Source: Sinorhizobium mexicanum
GTDB taxonomy: Bacteria; Pseudomonadota; Alphaproteobacteria; Rhizobiales; Rhizobiaceae
Direction of reading: 5' to 3'
Assembly (NCBI RefSeq): GCF_013488225.1
Contig: NZ_CP041241.1
Location: 248,001-312,000, forward strand
Length of the DNA: 64,000 nucleotides
In this document: positions 8,078 through 18,153 of the stretch, piece by piece
Layout of the letters: each line of letters starts with the position of its first letter
Position numbering within the stretch: position 1 is the first letter of the stretch
Notes under the pieces: generated by a model
The model's database searches: none
What the model saw: the letters and a program-made list of their open reading frames with translations, nothing else
Told to the model about the DNA's origin: nothing
Program-made: the position numbers and the translations under genes

Positions 8078-9298
8078 ATGACGTTCGAGAACAAGCGCGC
8101 TGCGGGCATCAAATCGTCCCCCAGCATGGCAATCGCTGTAGCCGCAAAAAAACTGGCTGCGGAAGGCCGCGACATCATTGATCTGTCGCTCGGCGAGCCG
8201 GATTTCGAACCGCCGGCCCATGTTGCCGACGCAGCCTGCAAGGCCATCCGAAGGGGCAGGGTACGCTACGGTGTGCCGGCCGGCATGGAGAGCCTGCGCC
8301 AGGCGATCGTTGGCAAGTTCAAGACGGAAAACGGACTGGACTATGCCGTTGACGAGGTGACGGTGGCGAACGGCGCCAAGCAGATCCTGTTTGACGTGTT
8401 CCTGGCCACGCTGGAGCCCGGCGACGAGGTCATCATTCCCACCCCGTGCTGGGTGTCCTATGGCGACATCGTGTCCCTGAACGGTGGAGAACCGGTTTAC
8501 GTCAGTTGCGGGTCGGACACCGGCTTCAAGATCACCGCCGAGAGACTGGAGGCGTCGATCACGCCGAAGACCCGCTGGCTGATGCTGAACTCGCCGTCCA
8601 ACCCGACGGGGGCAATCTATTCCGCCGACGAGTTCCGCGAGCTTGCGGCGGTGCTTGCGCGCTATCAGCAAGTTCTGGTGATCTCGGACGAGATCTACGA
8701 ACACATCCTGTTGAAGAATGTGCCTTTCGTTTCCTTCGCCTCGGCCTGCCCGGGTCTGCGCGACCGGACGCTCATCGTCAACGGTGTGTCCAAAGCCTAT
8801 GCGATGACCGGTTGGCGTGTCGGCTACGCTGCCGGACCGAGGGCTCTGATCGCTGCGCTCAACAAGATGCAGTCGCAGAGCGTGACGTCCGTCTCGACCG
8901 TCGCGCAGGCGGCCGCGCTTGCCGCGCTGACGGGTGATCAGGCTTTTGTCGCCCAAGCCGCGGAAACCTTCGCCGGCCGCGCGAAGATCATCGCCGAACG
9001 TCTAGCACTCATCGAGGGGATCGATTTCACCCCGCCAGATGGTGCCTTCTATGCCTTTATCAGTGTTGCCAGATTGCTCGGCCGGAAGACGGCGACAGGA
9101 CAGTTGATCGCCGACGATACGGCCTTCGCCTCGCATCTGCTGCAGCAATTCGGCCTGTCGAGCGTGCCCGGTGCGGCGTTCGGTGCGCCCGGGTTCATCC
9201 GCCTGTCAATCGCGGCATCCGACCGCGAACTGGAGGGTGCCTGCGAGCGTCTTGCCGCCATGGTGCGGTCGCTTGAGGCCGGAGAAAACGTCCCCTGA
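8078..9298 (+). CDS. Class I/II PLP-dependent aminotransferase (aspartate aminotransferase-like)
   Basis: A 406-residue fold-type I aminotransferase. NSPSNPTG at 171-178 is the cofactor-binding Asn motif, SDEIYEHI is at 203-210, and Lys239 in VSKAYAMTGWRVGY forms the Schiff base with PLP; the Arg of GWRVG follows. This is the AspC/type-1 subgroup. ATG 8078 is chosen over an upstream in-frame codon at 8027 because it has AAGGAAGCCGGAG upstream and the family-standard N-terminus. It follows hyuB by 72 bases. It probably transaminates the amino acid released by the upstream enzymes, and RidA would then scavenge imine by-products. Substrate inferred from context only. Confidence 0.92.
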   Translation: MTFENKRAAGIKSSPSMAIAVAAKKLAAEGRDIIDLSLGEPDFEPPAHVADAACKAIRRGRVRYGVPAGMESLRQAIVGKFKTENGLDYAVDEVTVANGAKQILFDVFLATLEPGDEVIIPTPCWVSYGDIVSLNGGEPVYVSCGSDTGFKITAERLEASITPKTRWLMLNSPSNPTGAIYSADEFRELAAVLARYQQVLVISDEIYEHILLKNVPFVSFASACPGLRDRTLIVNGVSKAYAMTGWRVGYAAGPRALIAALNKMQSQSVTSVSTVAQAAALAALTGDQAFVAQAAETFAGRAKIIAERLALIEGIDFTPPDGAFYAFISVARLLGRKTATGQLIADDTAFASHLLQQFGLSSVPGAAFGAPGFIRLSIAASDRELEGACERLAAMVRSLEAGENVP

Positions 9299-10270
<972 letters not shown>

Positions 10271-10289
10271 GAAGGTGCCGCCTCCATCT

Positions 10290-10530
10290 CCGCGATGGGG
10301 GCGGCCACCCGTCGCTCTCGCCTGCCGGTCGAGCCACGCTTGCACATGAAGAAAGCGGTCAAAGCCGACGAGCTCGCGCGCTTCGTAAAAGCCGATCAGG
10401 TTGCGTACCCAGCCGAGCAGCGAAATATCGGCGATGCTTTAGTCAGCGCCCATCACCCAGTCGCGGCCCGCAAGCCGTTCATCGAGGACGCGGAGCAGTC
10501 GCGTCGTGGCGCCGCGCGACTACAGCGCCG
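10290..10530 (-). pseudogene. Remnant of a glutathione S-transferase C-terminal domain
   Basis: Reading the reverse strand gives RLLRVLDERLAGRDWVMGAD, a stop codon, then SIADISLLGWVRNL, IGFYEARELVGFDRF and VQAWLDRQARA. This is clearly the C-terminal domain of a YfcG/GST-like protein. A TAA replaces the Tyr codon expected in GADYSIADIS. Upstream the frame meets a TAG and loses homology, and no N-terminal thioredoxin domain is seen. The end also diverges from the usual ARPAVQRGL tail. It is therefore a truncated, inactivated gene. Boundaries are approximate. Confidence 0.75.
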
Positions 10531-10570
10531 TGGGTCCTATCACTTGACCGCGAACAACAGGCGGACTTAA

Positions 10571-10904
10571 ACGACGAATGTTCTCGGCCTGCTGTGCCTG
10601 TTTCGCCTCGAACGGGAAGCTTATCTGTCTCCTGATCCCGTTGATAAGCGCACGTCGCCGCGGCGCCGTTTGGCGTCTTGCTCCGTGGCGCAAGCCTCTG
10701 CGCTTATTTCGGACAAGCCTCGATCGATGCGGAAATCATTTCCGCGTCGGGCGCCGTGCGCCTGAAGTTTGCAAGCTGATGCTGTCGATCTCGTCGCCTT
10801 CCAGCCCCGAAGCGCGTTTTCCTTAGCGCGGTGGCAGAAAAAACGCGGCCGAGGTCGGTGCGATCGACACCACGCGGCCGCCCGCCGCAACAGCCGCGGT
10901 TTTG
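10571..10904. other. Intergenic, no gene recognised
   Basis: About 330 bases lie between the GST remnant and the ribB stop. No open frame here has family features. Short GC-rich dyads directly after ribB (CGCGGCCG and CCGCGG near 10871-10900) could help end the ribB transcript but lack a T-run. The stretch may be further decayed GST-flank sequence. Confidence 0.4.
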
Positions 10905-11540
10905 TTATGCCGCAATCTCGATTACTGAGGTCTGGTTCTCGCGCATGTAGGCGATCAGGTCCTCGATGGTTACCAGCAGCATGCCATTCTGCTCGGCGAA
11001 AACTTCCAGCTCCGGCAGCCGGGCCATGGTGCCGTCGTCGTTGGCGATCTCGCAGATGACGCCCGACGGAACCTTGCCGGCCAGCCGGCAGAGATCGACG
11101 GCGGCTTCCGTGTGGCCCGGGCGGCCGAGGACGCCGGCAGGATTGGAACGCAGGGGGAAGATGTGGCCGGGGCGGGCGAAATCCGCGGGCTTCGAGGCCG
11201 GGTCGATCAGCGCCTTGACGGTCGCGGCCCGGTCGGCCGCGGAAATGCCGGTCGTCGTGCCTGGCAGGTAGTCGACCGAAACGGTAAAGGCCGTCTTCAA
11301 CGATTCCGTGTTGTTGGGCACCATCAGCGGAATATCGAGTTCGTCGAGACGGTCGCCTTCCATCGACACGCAAATCAGGCCGCGGGCCTTGTTCATCATG
11401 AAGGCGATTTTTTCGGGCGTTGCGTCCTGCGAGGCAAACACGATGTCACCCTCGTTTTCACGATCCTGGTCATCGACGACGATAACCATTTCCCCACGGG
11501 CAATGGCGGCGATCGCATCATCAATTTTCGAGATAGTCAT
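10905..11540 (-). CDS. ribB: 3,4-dihydroxy-2-butanone 4-phosphate synthase
   Basis: A 211-residue single-domain RibB. It converts ribulose 5-phosphate to 3,4-dihydroxy-2-butanone 4-phosphate plus formate, supplying the four-carbon unit of riboflavin. DDQDRENEGDIV (23-34) carries the metal and substrate acidic residues, and FPLRSNPAGVLGRPGHTEAAVDL is the second conserved block with the catalytic His. Length is normal for the stand-alone form, with no GTP cyclohydrolase II (RibA) domain fused. No other rib genes are nearby, so it is an isolated or second ribB copy. An FMN riboswitch lies about 135 bases upstream, so expression should fall when FMN is abundant. Confidence 0.96.
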   Translation of the reverse strand: MTISKIDDAIAAIARGEMVIVVDDQDRENEGDIVFASQDATPEKIAFMMNKARGLICVSMEGDRLDELDIPLMVPNNTESLKTAFTVSVDYLPGTTTGISAADRAATVKALIDPASKPADFARPGHIFPLRSNPAGVLGRPGHTEAAVDLCRLAGKVPSGVICEIANDDGTMARLPELEVFAEQNGMLLVTIEDLIAYMRENQTSVIEIAA

Positions 11541-11562
11541 GCTTTATGTCTTTCAAGGGTTG

Positions 11563-11578
11563 AGCCGGGGACCCGGCT
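11563..11578 (-). promoter_or_regulatory. Hairpin in the ribB leader, possible expression platform
   Basis: AGCCGGGTCCCCGGCT on the reverse strand is self-complementary apart from a tiny loop, 23 bases before the ribB ATG. It lies between the FMN aptamer and the start codon and could be part of a ribosome-access switch. Inference from position only. Confidence 0.35.
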
Positions 11579-11674
11579 TGATTGAGCCATCCGCGCTGGA
11601 CGCGCATCGGCAAAATATCCCTTGGGCGAACAGACGCGGCACACTCATCCCTTGAAGGGGGAGTCGCCTTAGTC

Positions 11675-11817
11675 GTGCTCTCTTCCATCCGGACTATACC
11701 GTCGGCTCCGGCATCGCACCGGATCTGCTGACCTTCCGACGCCGCCGGAAGCGCTCGCGGGCTCCGGGATTTCTCCCGATACCGCCGGTGGGGAATTGCA
11801 CCCCGCCCTGAGAACGT
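11675..11817 (-). promoter_or_regulatory. FMN riboswitch (RFN element) controlling ribB
   Basis: Read on the reverse strand this holds the RFN landmarks in order: CTCAGGGCGGGGTGCAATTC, CCCACCGGCGGTAT, AGCCCGCGAGCG, the GATCCGGTGCGATGCCGGAG segment, and the 3-prime block CCGACGGTATAGTCCGGATG. This is the FMN-sensing aptamer of riboflavin genes. It is followed by ribB on the same strand, and several small open frames overlapping it are spurious. In Gram-negative bacteria it usually acts on translation start; here the distance to ribB leaves either mode possible. Confidence 0.95.
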
Positions 11818-11909
11818 TGGAAACATAAGGATAAGCGACCGGGAAATGCAAGACTGCCGCGGTGCAAAAAACACTGAATTTCATTCAGGTTACTAAAATA
11901 CGGGATGTC

Positions 11910-13379
11910 CTAGCGGTCGTGGATGGCTTGTGTAACCGCCCGCGCCCAGTTTCGCAGGAGCCCGTCGCGTTCAGGAGCGGACATTCCTCCCGGGGCAAAC
12001 CGGTGGATCTCCTCGGTTTCGCCGTTGCTTCCCATCCCGAGGGAACGCCGCGCCAAGGTCGCCACGCCAATGGCACCAACTTCCGCCTGATCGCCGCGCG
12101 AGACGGGGCGGTCCAAAATGTCGGCCTGGAGCCGCATTAGGAAATCGTTGGCGGATGCGCCGCCATCGGCCAGCAAGCCCCTGAGCGGCGTGCCCACGTC
12201 CTTCTCCATGGCTGAAAACACATCGGCGATCTGCAAGGCAATCGCTTCGAAGGTGGCGCGCGCTACATGAGCGGGTGTGGAGGCCAGCGTCATGCCGGAA
12301 ATCGTGCCGGTGGCATTGTCGTTCCAATGTGGCGCGCCGAGACCCGCGAGGGCCGGCACGAAGGTGACGCCGCCGGAGTCCGGCACGGTCTGTGCCAAAT
12401 CGGAGAGTGCCCTGGTATCGGCGAGGCCGAGCAGCGTCGCCGCGAACGCGGCGGCCTGCGCGGAGACGGTGATGTTGCCCTCAAGTGCGTAAACTGTGCC
12501 GTCGCGGTCGCTCCAGGCGATGGTGCTCGACAGCCCGTGCCGGGACATGACCCGCCGGGGCGTCAGGGTCATCAGTGAAGAGCCGGTCCCGTAGGTCGCC
12601 TTGACCAGACCCGGAGCGCGGACGCCGTGACCATAGAGGGCGGCGTGGCTGTCGCCCATCATGGTGAGGATCGGAACGCCGGCGGGCAACGCCGTTGCCC
12701 CCTCCACCGTGTGGCCGAACAGGCTGTCGGACGGTTTTGGTTCAGGCAAGGCGGAAAGCGGCGCGCCGAACAGCGCACAGAGGCTTTCGTCCCAAGCAAG
12801 TCGGTCGGTGTTGAAAAGCTGGGTGCGCGAGGCATTGGAATGATCGGTGGCAAACTCTCGGCCGCCCGTCAGCCGATAGAGCAACCAGCTATCCACCGTG
12901 CCGGCGCGAAGCCGGCCTTGAGCGGCCAACGACTTGGCCGCGGGTACGTTTTCCATGACCCAGGCCAGCTTGGAGGCCGGAAAGAGGGCATTGATCGAAA
13001 GACCGGTCGCGTCGACGACCGCGGGGCCCGCGCCACTTTCGATCAGTGCCTCGCAGGCCTGCGCGGTGCGCCGGCATTGCCACAGGATCGCGGGTGCAAT
13101 CGGCGAGCCGGTGCCGGCATCCCATACCACGAGCGTTTCGCGCTGGTTGGCGATAGCAAGGCCCCGAATGTCGGATATGCCGGTGGCGACGATGTCGGTG
13201 ATCACGGCTCGTACGCTCGCCCAAATGTCTTCGGCGGATTGCTCAGCCCAGCCCGGGCGGGGATAGGTTGATTTCAGCGGCGACGAGGCCTTGGCGACGA
13301 TCCCTCCGGCACCATCTACCAGGATGGCCTTGGTATTGGTGGTGCCTTGGTCGATGGCGATGACGCGACCGCTCGTCAT
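11910..13379 (-). CDS. FGGY-family carbohydrate kinase (candidate apulose kinase)
   Basis: A 489-residue FGGY sugar kinase. IAIDQGTTNTKAI at 7-19 is the phosphate-1 motif, IANQRETLVVWD and AILWQCRRT are glycerol/pentulose-kinase blocks, TMMGDSHAALYGHG contains the catalytic Asp region, and GLLADGGASANDFLMRLQAD is the C-terminal adenosine motif. The gene is last in a reverse operon: TIM-barrel isomerase, transketolase N, transketolase C, kinase. Its ATG overlaps the transketolase C stop (ATGA). An isomerase product being phosphorylated and then split by a transketolase matches the described D-apiose route, in which this would be apulose kinase. Family assignment is firm; the substrate is inferred. 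Confidence 0.88.
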   Translation of the reverse strand: MTSGRVIAIDQGTTNTKAILVDGAGGIVAKASSPLKSTYPRPGWAEQSAEDIWASVRAVITDIVATGISDIRGLAIANQRETLVVWDAGTGSPIAPAILWQCRRTAQACEALIESGAGPAVVDATGLSINALFPASKLAWVMENVPAAKSLAAQGRLRAGTVDSWLLYRLTGGREFATDHSNASRTQLFNTDRLAWDESLCALFGAPLSALPEPKPSDSLFGHTVEGATALPAGVPILTMMGDSHAALYGHGVRAPGLVKATYGTGSSLMTLTPRRVMSRHGLSSTIAWSDRDGTVYALEGNITVSAQAAAFAATLLGLADTRALSDLAQTVPDSGGVTFVPALAGLGAPHWNDNATGTISGMTLASTPAHVARATFEAIALQIADVFSAMEKDVGTPLRGLLADGGASANDFLMRLQADILDRPVSRGDQAEVGAIGVATLARRSLGMGSNGETEEIHRFAPGGMSAPERDGLLRNWARAVTQAIHDR

Positions 13380-14338
13380 GGGCGTTTACGGCCGATCGCC
13401 TTGCGGGCGGCCTTGGCGATGCCGGGCACCGTCAGGCCGAACTGCTCGAACAGCCACTTGACAGAGCCGGTCGGCACGAAGCCGGGGAAACCCATGCGCT
13501 CGACCGGAACCGGTAAATTGCCGGCGGTGAATTCGGCGACCGCGCCGCCCAGTCCGCCGCGAATGCCCGCTTCCTCGATTGTTACGATTGCGCCCGTTTC
13601 GCTGGCCGCCGCCGCCACGGCGGCCTCGTCCAGCGGGTTAATCGTCGCCATGTTCAGGACGCGGGCGGAGATGCCGTCCGCCTCCAGCGCCGCCGCGGCC
13701 TTGGCGGCCAGATGGACCATAGTGCCGCAGGCGATTAGCGCCACGTCGCCGCCCTGCCGTACCAATTCCGCCTTGCCCGGCTGGAACGTCCGGTTGGCAA
13801 CCTCGAGGTTCGGCACCGGCATGCGGCTGAGGCGGATGAAAACGGGGCCTTCATGGCTCGCCGCCCACTTTACCGCCTCCGCCGTTTCCCACGGATCGGC
13901 CGGAACGATGACGGTGAGGGGGATAAGGGGACGAAGCCAGGCGAAATCTTCGATGGAGTGATGGGTCGGCCCCAGTTCGCCGTAGGCGATACCGGAGGAT
14001 TGGCCGACGAGTTTAACGTTGAACCCGGCATAGGCGATGTCCGCCTTCACTTGCTCCAGCGCGCGGCCCGTCAGGAAGCACGCAGCGGCGGAAACGAAGG
14101 GAATGCGGCCGCCATTGGCAAGCCCGGCGCCGACGCCGACCATATTCTGCTCGGCGATGCCGACATTGATCAGCCGCTCGGGGAATTTCTTCTGGAAACC
14201 TCCGAGCTTGGAGGAGCCGACGGAATCGTTGACCACGGCGACGATGCGGGGATCGTCTTGCGCCAGGGCTTCCAGCGTCTGGGCCCAGGCGTCCCGGCAA
14301 TCAAAGAAACCTTCCTGTTTCACAGCGGGAGCGGCCAT
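13376..14338 (-). CDS. Transketolase, C-terminal (pyrimidine/dimer) subunit
   Basis: A 320-residue protein equal to the second half of a transketolase. The PYR domain has SSKLGGFQKKFPERLINVGI, AEQNMVGVGAGLA with the ThDP-activating Glu, and TGRALEQVKADIAY; the C-terminal domain follows. Start ATG 14338 is picked because it overlaps the stop of the N-terminal subunit gene (TAATG), a typical coupled arrangement; the frame extends upstream inside that gene. With the 14338-15159 product it forms one active enzyme. Split transketolases of this kind are known in apulose-4-phosphate cleavage and other specialised sugar pathways. Confidence 0.92.
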   Translation of the reverse strand: MAAPAVKQEGFFDCRDAWAQTLEALAQDDPRIVAVVNDSVGSSKLGGFQKKFPERLINVGIAEQNMVGVGAGLANGGRIPFVSAAACFLTGRALEQVKADIAYAGFNVKLVGQSSGIAYGELGPTHHSIEDFAWLRPLIPLTVIVPADPWETAEAVKWAASHEGPVFIRLSRMPVPNLEVANRTFQPGKAELVRQGGDVALIACGTMVHLAAKAAAALEADGISARVLNMATINPLDEAAVAAAASETGAIVTIEEAGIRGGLGGAVAEFTAGNLPVPVERMGFPGFVPTGSVKWLFEQFGLTVPGIAKAARKAIGRKRP

Positions 14339-15159
14339 TACACGAGTTCCTTCATCGCGATATCGAATTGTTCGGCGTTCGGCACGCCATGGTGCCAGGA
14401 TGCCTTGTTCTCCATGAACGACACGCCCTTGCCCTTGACCGTGTTGGCGATCACGCAAAGCGGACGCTGGCGCGAGCCCGGCGCGAAATCGAGCTTGTCC
14501 AGCAGCGCCGCCACGTCGTGCCCGTCGAGAATTTCGACGTCCCAGCCGAAGGCGCGGAACTTGTCATCGAGCGGATCGAGGCCATTGGTCTCTTCCGTTC
14601 CCATTCCTTGCTGCAGCCGGTTGCGGTCGACGATCAGAGTGAAGTTGCCGACCTTGCGGTGGCCGGCGGTCATGGCTGCCTCCCAGTTCGAGCCTTCCTG
14701 CAGTTCGCCGTCGCCGGTCAGGACATAGGTGCGGTAATCGCTGCTGGTCAACTGGCCGGCAATCGCGATGCCGAGGCCCACCGGCATGCCATGGCCGAGC
14801 GGCCCGGTGTTCGTCTCGACGCCGGGCAGGTAATTGCGGTTGGGGTGGCCGTTGAGCTTCGAGTTCGGCCCCATGTAGGTCGAGAGCCAGTCTTCCGGAT
14901 AATAGCCGGCAGCGCAGAGCGCGGTGTAGAGCGCGCCCGTCGCATGCCCCTTCGACATGATGAAGCGGTCGCGCTCCGCCATGTCAGGCTTCTTTGCGTC
15001 GTAACGCATCACGCCGAAATAGAGCGTCGCGATAATATCGATGGCGGAAAAGTCGCCGCCCGGATGGCCGAGCTGTGCGTCGAAAACCATGTGGAAGGCC
15101 TTGCGGCGCATCCACAGAGCCTTTTCCTGGATCGTTGCGACAGTATCGTTTCTCAGCAT
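14338..15159 (-). CDS. Transketolase, N-terminal (ThDP pyrophosphate-binding) subunit
   Basis: A 273-residue protein equal to the first half of a transketolase. GHPGGDFSAIDI, SKGHATGALYTAL and GPLGHGMPVGLGIAIA are standard blocks, and GDGELQEGSNWEAAMTA is the ThDP-Mg binding motif. It pairs with the C-terminal subunit encoded immediately downstream with a one-base overlap. Its job in the operon is to transfer a two-carbon ketol unit from a phosphorylated ketose; apulose 4-phosphate is the suggested donor because of the neighbouring kinase and isomerase (inference). Confidence 0.92.
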   Translation of the reverse strand: MLRNDTVATIQEKALWMRRKAFHMVFDAQLGHPGGDFSAIDIIATLYFGVMRYDAKKPDMAERDRFIMSKGHATGALYTALCAAGYYPEDWLSTYMGPNSKLNGHPNRNYLPGVETNTGPLGHGMPVGLGIAIAGQLTSSDYRTYVLTGDGELQEGSNWEAAMTAGHRKVGNFTLIVDRNRLQQGMGTEETNGLDPLDDKFRAFGWDVEILDGHDVAALLDKLDFAPGSRQRPLCVIANTVKGKGVSFMENKASWHHGVPNAEQFDIAMKELV

Positions 15160-15204
15160 AGTTGTAAGCCTTTCAGTCTCAAACCCTTGCTCATCCCGCC
15201 GCCC

Positions 15205-16185
15205 CTACATGGCGCCGAACAAAGCCTTCTGCGCGATTTTCAAACCGCTGATGGCATCGTGGCGGCTCTGCGCTTCCTTCAGCGCATCGACGTCGAGAGC
15301 GTCGAGGCCTTTCGCCGCGGCCTTGAGGAAGTCGATGGCGTGGTTTGCCGTGGCGATGCTGTCCTCGCGGAACGGAAATTGATCAAGCTGCCAAACGCCT
15401 TCCCAATTGTTCTTCCGAAGCACGTAGAAGAATTCAAAGATCTCGATCGGATGCAGGCTGCCGGCGACGAGATCGTCGTCCCACGAGCGGTAGTTGTCGT
15501 TGACGTCCATGCCGAACAGACGGCCGTAATCGATGGCGAGCTGGGCGCTGTCGGCGGCGGACTCACCGCCCATGATGGCGTGGCCGAAGTCGAGCAGGAT
15601 GCCGACGTTGGGCAGGCCGATTTTCTCGATGCCGAGCAGGGTGCGGGCGACCGAGCCGAAGCTCATACGCACACGCGGCTCGCGCGGCTTGTATTCGATG
15701 ACGAACTTCAAGTCCGGGTTTTCGCTGGCGAGCCGGCCGACGCCGTCGAGCGAATGTTTCCACAGCGTGCCGTAGTCGACCTGGAAGGGATAATCCCAGC
15801 CGTCCTGGCCCGGCCAGAGCTTGACGTAATCGGCGCCGAAATAGCGCACCTGGTCGCACGCCTCGGTGACCAGCTCGTGGGCGCGGCGGCGGACGCCGGC
15901 GTCGGGGTTGGTGAACGAGCCCTTGACGAATTCGCGGGTGTAGATCTCCGGCGTTATGCCGATGACGCCGAGCTTGTTGCGGTCCAGCGCTTCCTTGACC
16001 TGGGCATTGGAAAAATCGCCGCCGAAGAACGGATAGTTGATGTCCACCACCGACAGGTCCTTCACCTGGCCGGCAAGATCGATGGCTTCGATGACGCTGC
16101 GCGGCGCGCCATAGCCGTCGGTGGCATAGCGGTCGAGATAGGTGGCAAAGTGCCAGATGCCGGCGCCAAAACGCTGTGCGGACAT
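15205..16185 (-). CDS. Xylose-isomerase-like TIM-barrel protein (candidate D-apiose isomerase)
   Basis: A 326-residue sugar isomerase/epimerase-fold protein (AP endonuclease family 2 superfamily). Metal-ligand type segments are visible: [14 protein letters not shown] (Glu), [16 protein letters not shown] (Asp, His), [14 protein letters not shown] and [17 protein letters not shown] lies 7 bases before the ATG at 16185; the open frame continues upstream to 16458 without such a site. It is first in the reverse operon with split transketolase and FGGY kinase and divergent from a sugar ABC transporter. An aldose to ketose step before the kinase fits D-apiose to apulose. The fold is clear; the reaction is inferred. 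Confidence 0.85.
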   Translation of the reverse strand: MSAQRFGAGIWHFATYLDRYATDGYGAPRSVIEAIDLAGQVKDLSVVDINYPFFGGDFSNAQVKEALDRNKLGVIGITPEIYTREFVKGSFTNPDAGVRRRAHELVTEACDQVRYFGADYVKLWPGQDGWDYPFQVDYGTLWKHSLDGVGRLASENPDLKFVIEYKPREPRVRMSFGSVARTLLGIEKIGLPNVGILLDFGHAIMGGESAADSAQLAIDYGRLFGMDVNDNYRSWDDDLVAGSLHPIEIFEFFYVLRKNNWEGVWQLDQFPFREDSIATANHAIDFLKAAAKGLDALDVDALKEAQSRHDAISGLKIAQKALFGAM

Positions 16186-16415
16186 GGGTTCCTCCGTTAC
16201 GTGGCCTAGAGAAGCGCTAGAATGGATGCTTTCGGTTATTTTTATTTGTTTTCGATATTTTTCACATTTTGATTGTTTCAGCAAGGGAAAAACCGCAATG
16301 CTTCCCAGTATAAATGCCGCATTGCAACAAAATAAGGGTTTCTCCCTCTCAAGCCCTGGCGATCGATAGTGCGGGAAGGTTGTTTCGCTTAAAATAACAG
16401 ATAAACAAAAATAGA

Positions 16416-17434
<1,019 letters not shown>

Positions 17435-17445
17435 CGTCAAATCGA

Positions 17446-17478
17446 CACGTCCCGGGAGCATCGATTTCCCGGGACGTG
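17446..17478 (+). terminator. Intercistronic hairpin after the binding-protein gene
   Basis: CACGTCCCGGGA pairs perfectly with TCCCGGGACGTG over a 9-base loop, 11 bases after the stop, followed by CTTTC but no long T-run. Such structures stabilise the abundant binding-protein message or reduce read-through into the transporter genes. Confidence 0.6.
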
Positions 17479-17508
17479 CTTTCAGACGTGTAAGATCCGG
17501 TTGCGCCA

Positions 17509-18153
17509 ATGAAGATGAAACTGTTCCTCGCCGCGGGGATGCTCGCGGTTCTCTGTCTTTCCGGCTGCAAGCTGGTGAAGACCGGCGAAGGCGGCAAGAA
17601 CGGCGCCGCGGCTGGTCCCGGTGGCGATCAGGAGCGCGTTTCGGGCCTCGTCGCAACCACGTTCGACGGCAAGCTTGTCCCTGCGCTCAAGGAAAAGGCC
17701 GTCGACCTGCCGACGTTGCAGGCGGCGATCAAGGGCGGCCTCGACGCCGCAGGGAAAGCCCATGGCGTGCGCGTCGGCGGCGCCGGCGGCGGGTGGAATT
17801 TCCCGGTCAAGGGGACAGGCGTGGTGGTGGAAGAGGATCTTGCCAGCAAGGCGGCCCTGGCCAAGGTGGATATCGACGGCGACGGCAAGGCCGATGCAAC
17901 CTTGCAGCTCGGTCCCGTCGTCAAAGGCACGGCGCTGCGTGACACCACGAAACTTTACGACTTCTCCACGTTCCGTGACCAGATCGAATATGCCAAGCTC
18001 GGCCGCGCGCTCAATGACAAGGCCGTGTCGAGCCTGTCCCTGCCCAAGGGTAGCCTAAAGGGCAAGAAGGTCGCCTTCGTCGGTGCGACCACGATCCGCT
18101 CGGCAACCGAACAGCCGCTGATCGTCCCCGTTTCGGTCGAGATCGCGCCATGA
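17509..18153 (+). CDS. DUF2291 family lipoprotein linked to the sugar ABC transporter
   Basis: A 214-residue predicted lipoprotein. The N-terminus MKMKLFLAAGMLAVLCLSGC has a charged start, hydrophobic core and lipobox LSGC with Cys20 as the lipidation site. A low-complexity Gly/Lys linker follows, then a DUF2291-like domain containing KVDIDGDGKADATLQLGPVVKGTALRD-type sequence with a calcium-like DIDGDGKAD turn. The family is repeatedly seen next to ribose-type ABC transporters in alphaproteobacteria, with no established function. Its stop overlaps the ATPase start (ATGA), so it is translationally coupled to the transporter and is probably an envelope accessory of it. Confidence 0.8.
   Translation: MKMKLFLAAGMLAVLCLSGCKLVKTGEGGKNGAAAGPGGDQERVSGLVATTFDGKLVPALKEKAVDLPTLQAAIKGGLDAAGKAHGVRVGGAGGGWNFPVKGTGVVVEEDLASKAALAKVDIDGDGKADATLQLGPVVKGTALRDTTKLYDFSTFRDQIEYAKLGRALNDKAVSSLSLPKGSLKGKKVAFVGATTIRSATEQPLIVPVSVEIAP

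Noticed and set aside
11521..11884. Open frames of 117 and 71 codons on the reverse strand upstream of ribB
   Set aside because: They lie across the FMN riboswitch aptamer, whose conserved RNA blocks explain the sequence.
14368..16209. 613-codon forward frame opposite transketolase N and the TIM barrel
   Set aside because: Shadow of two reverse genes with complete motifs.
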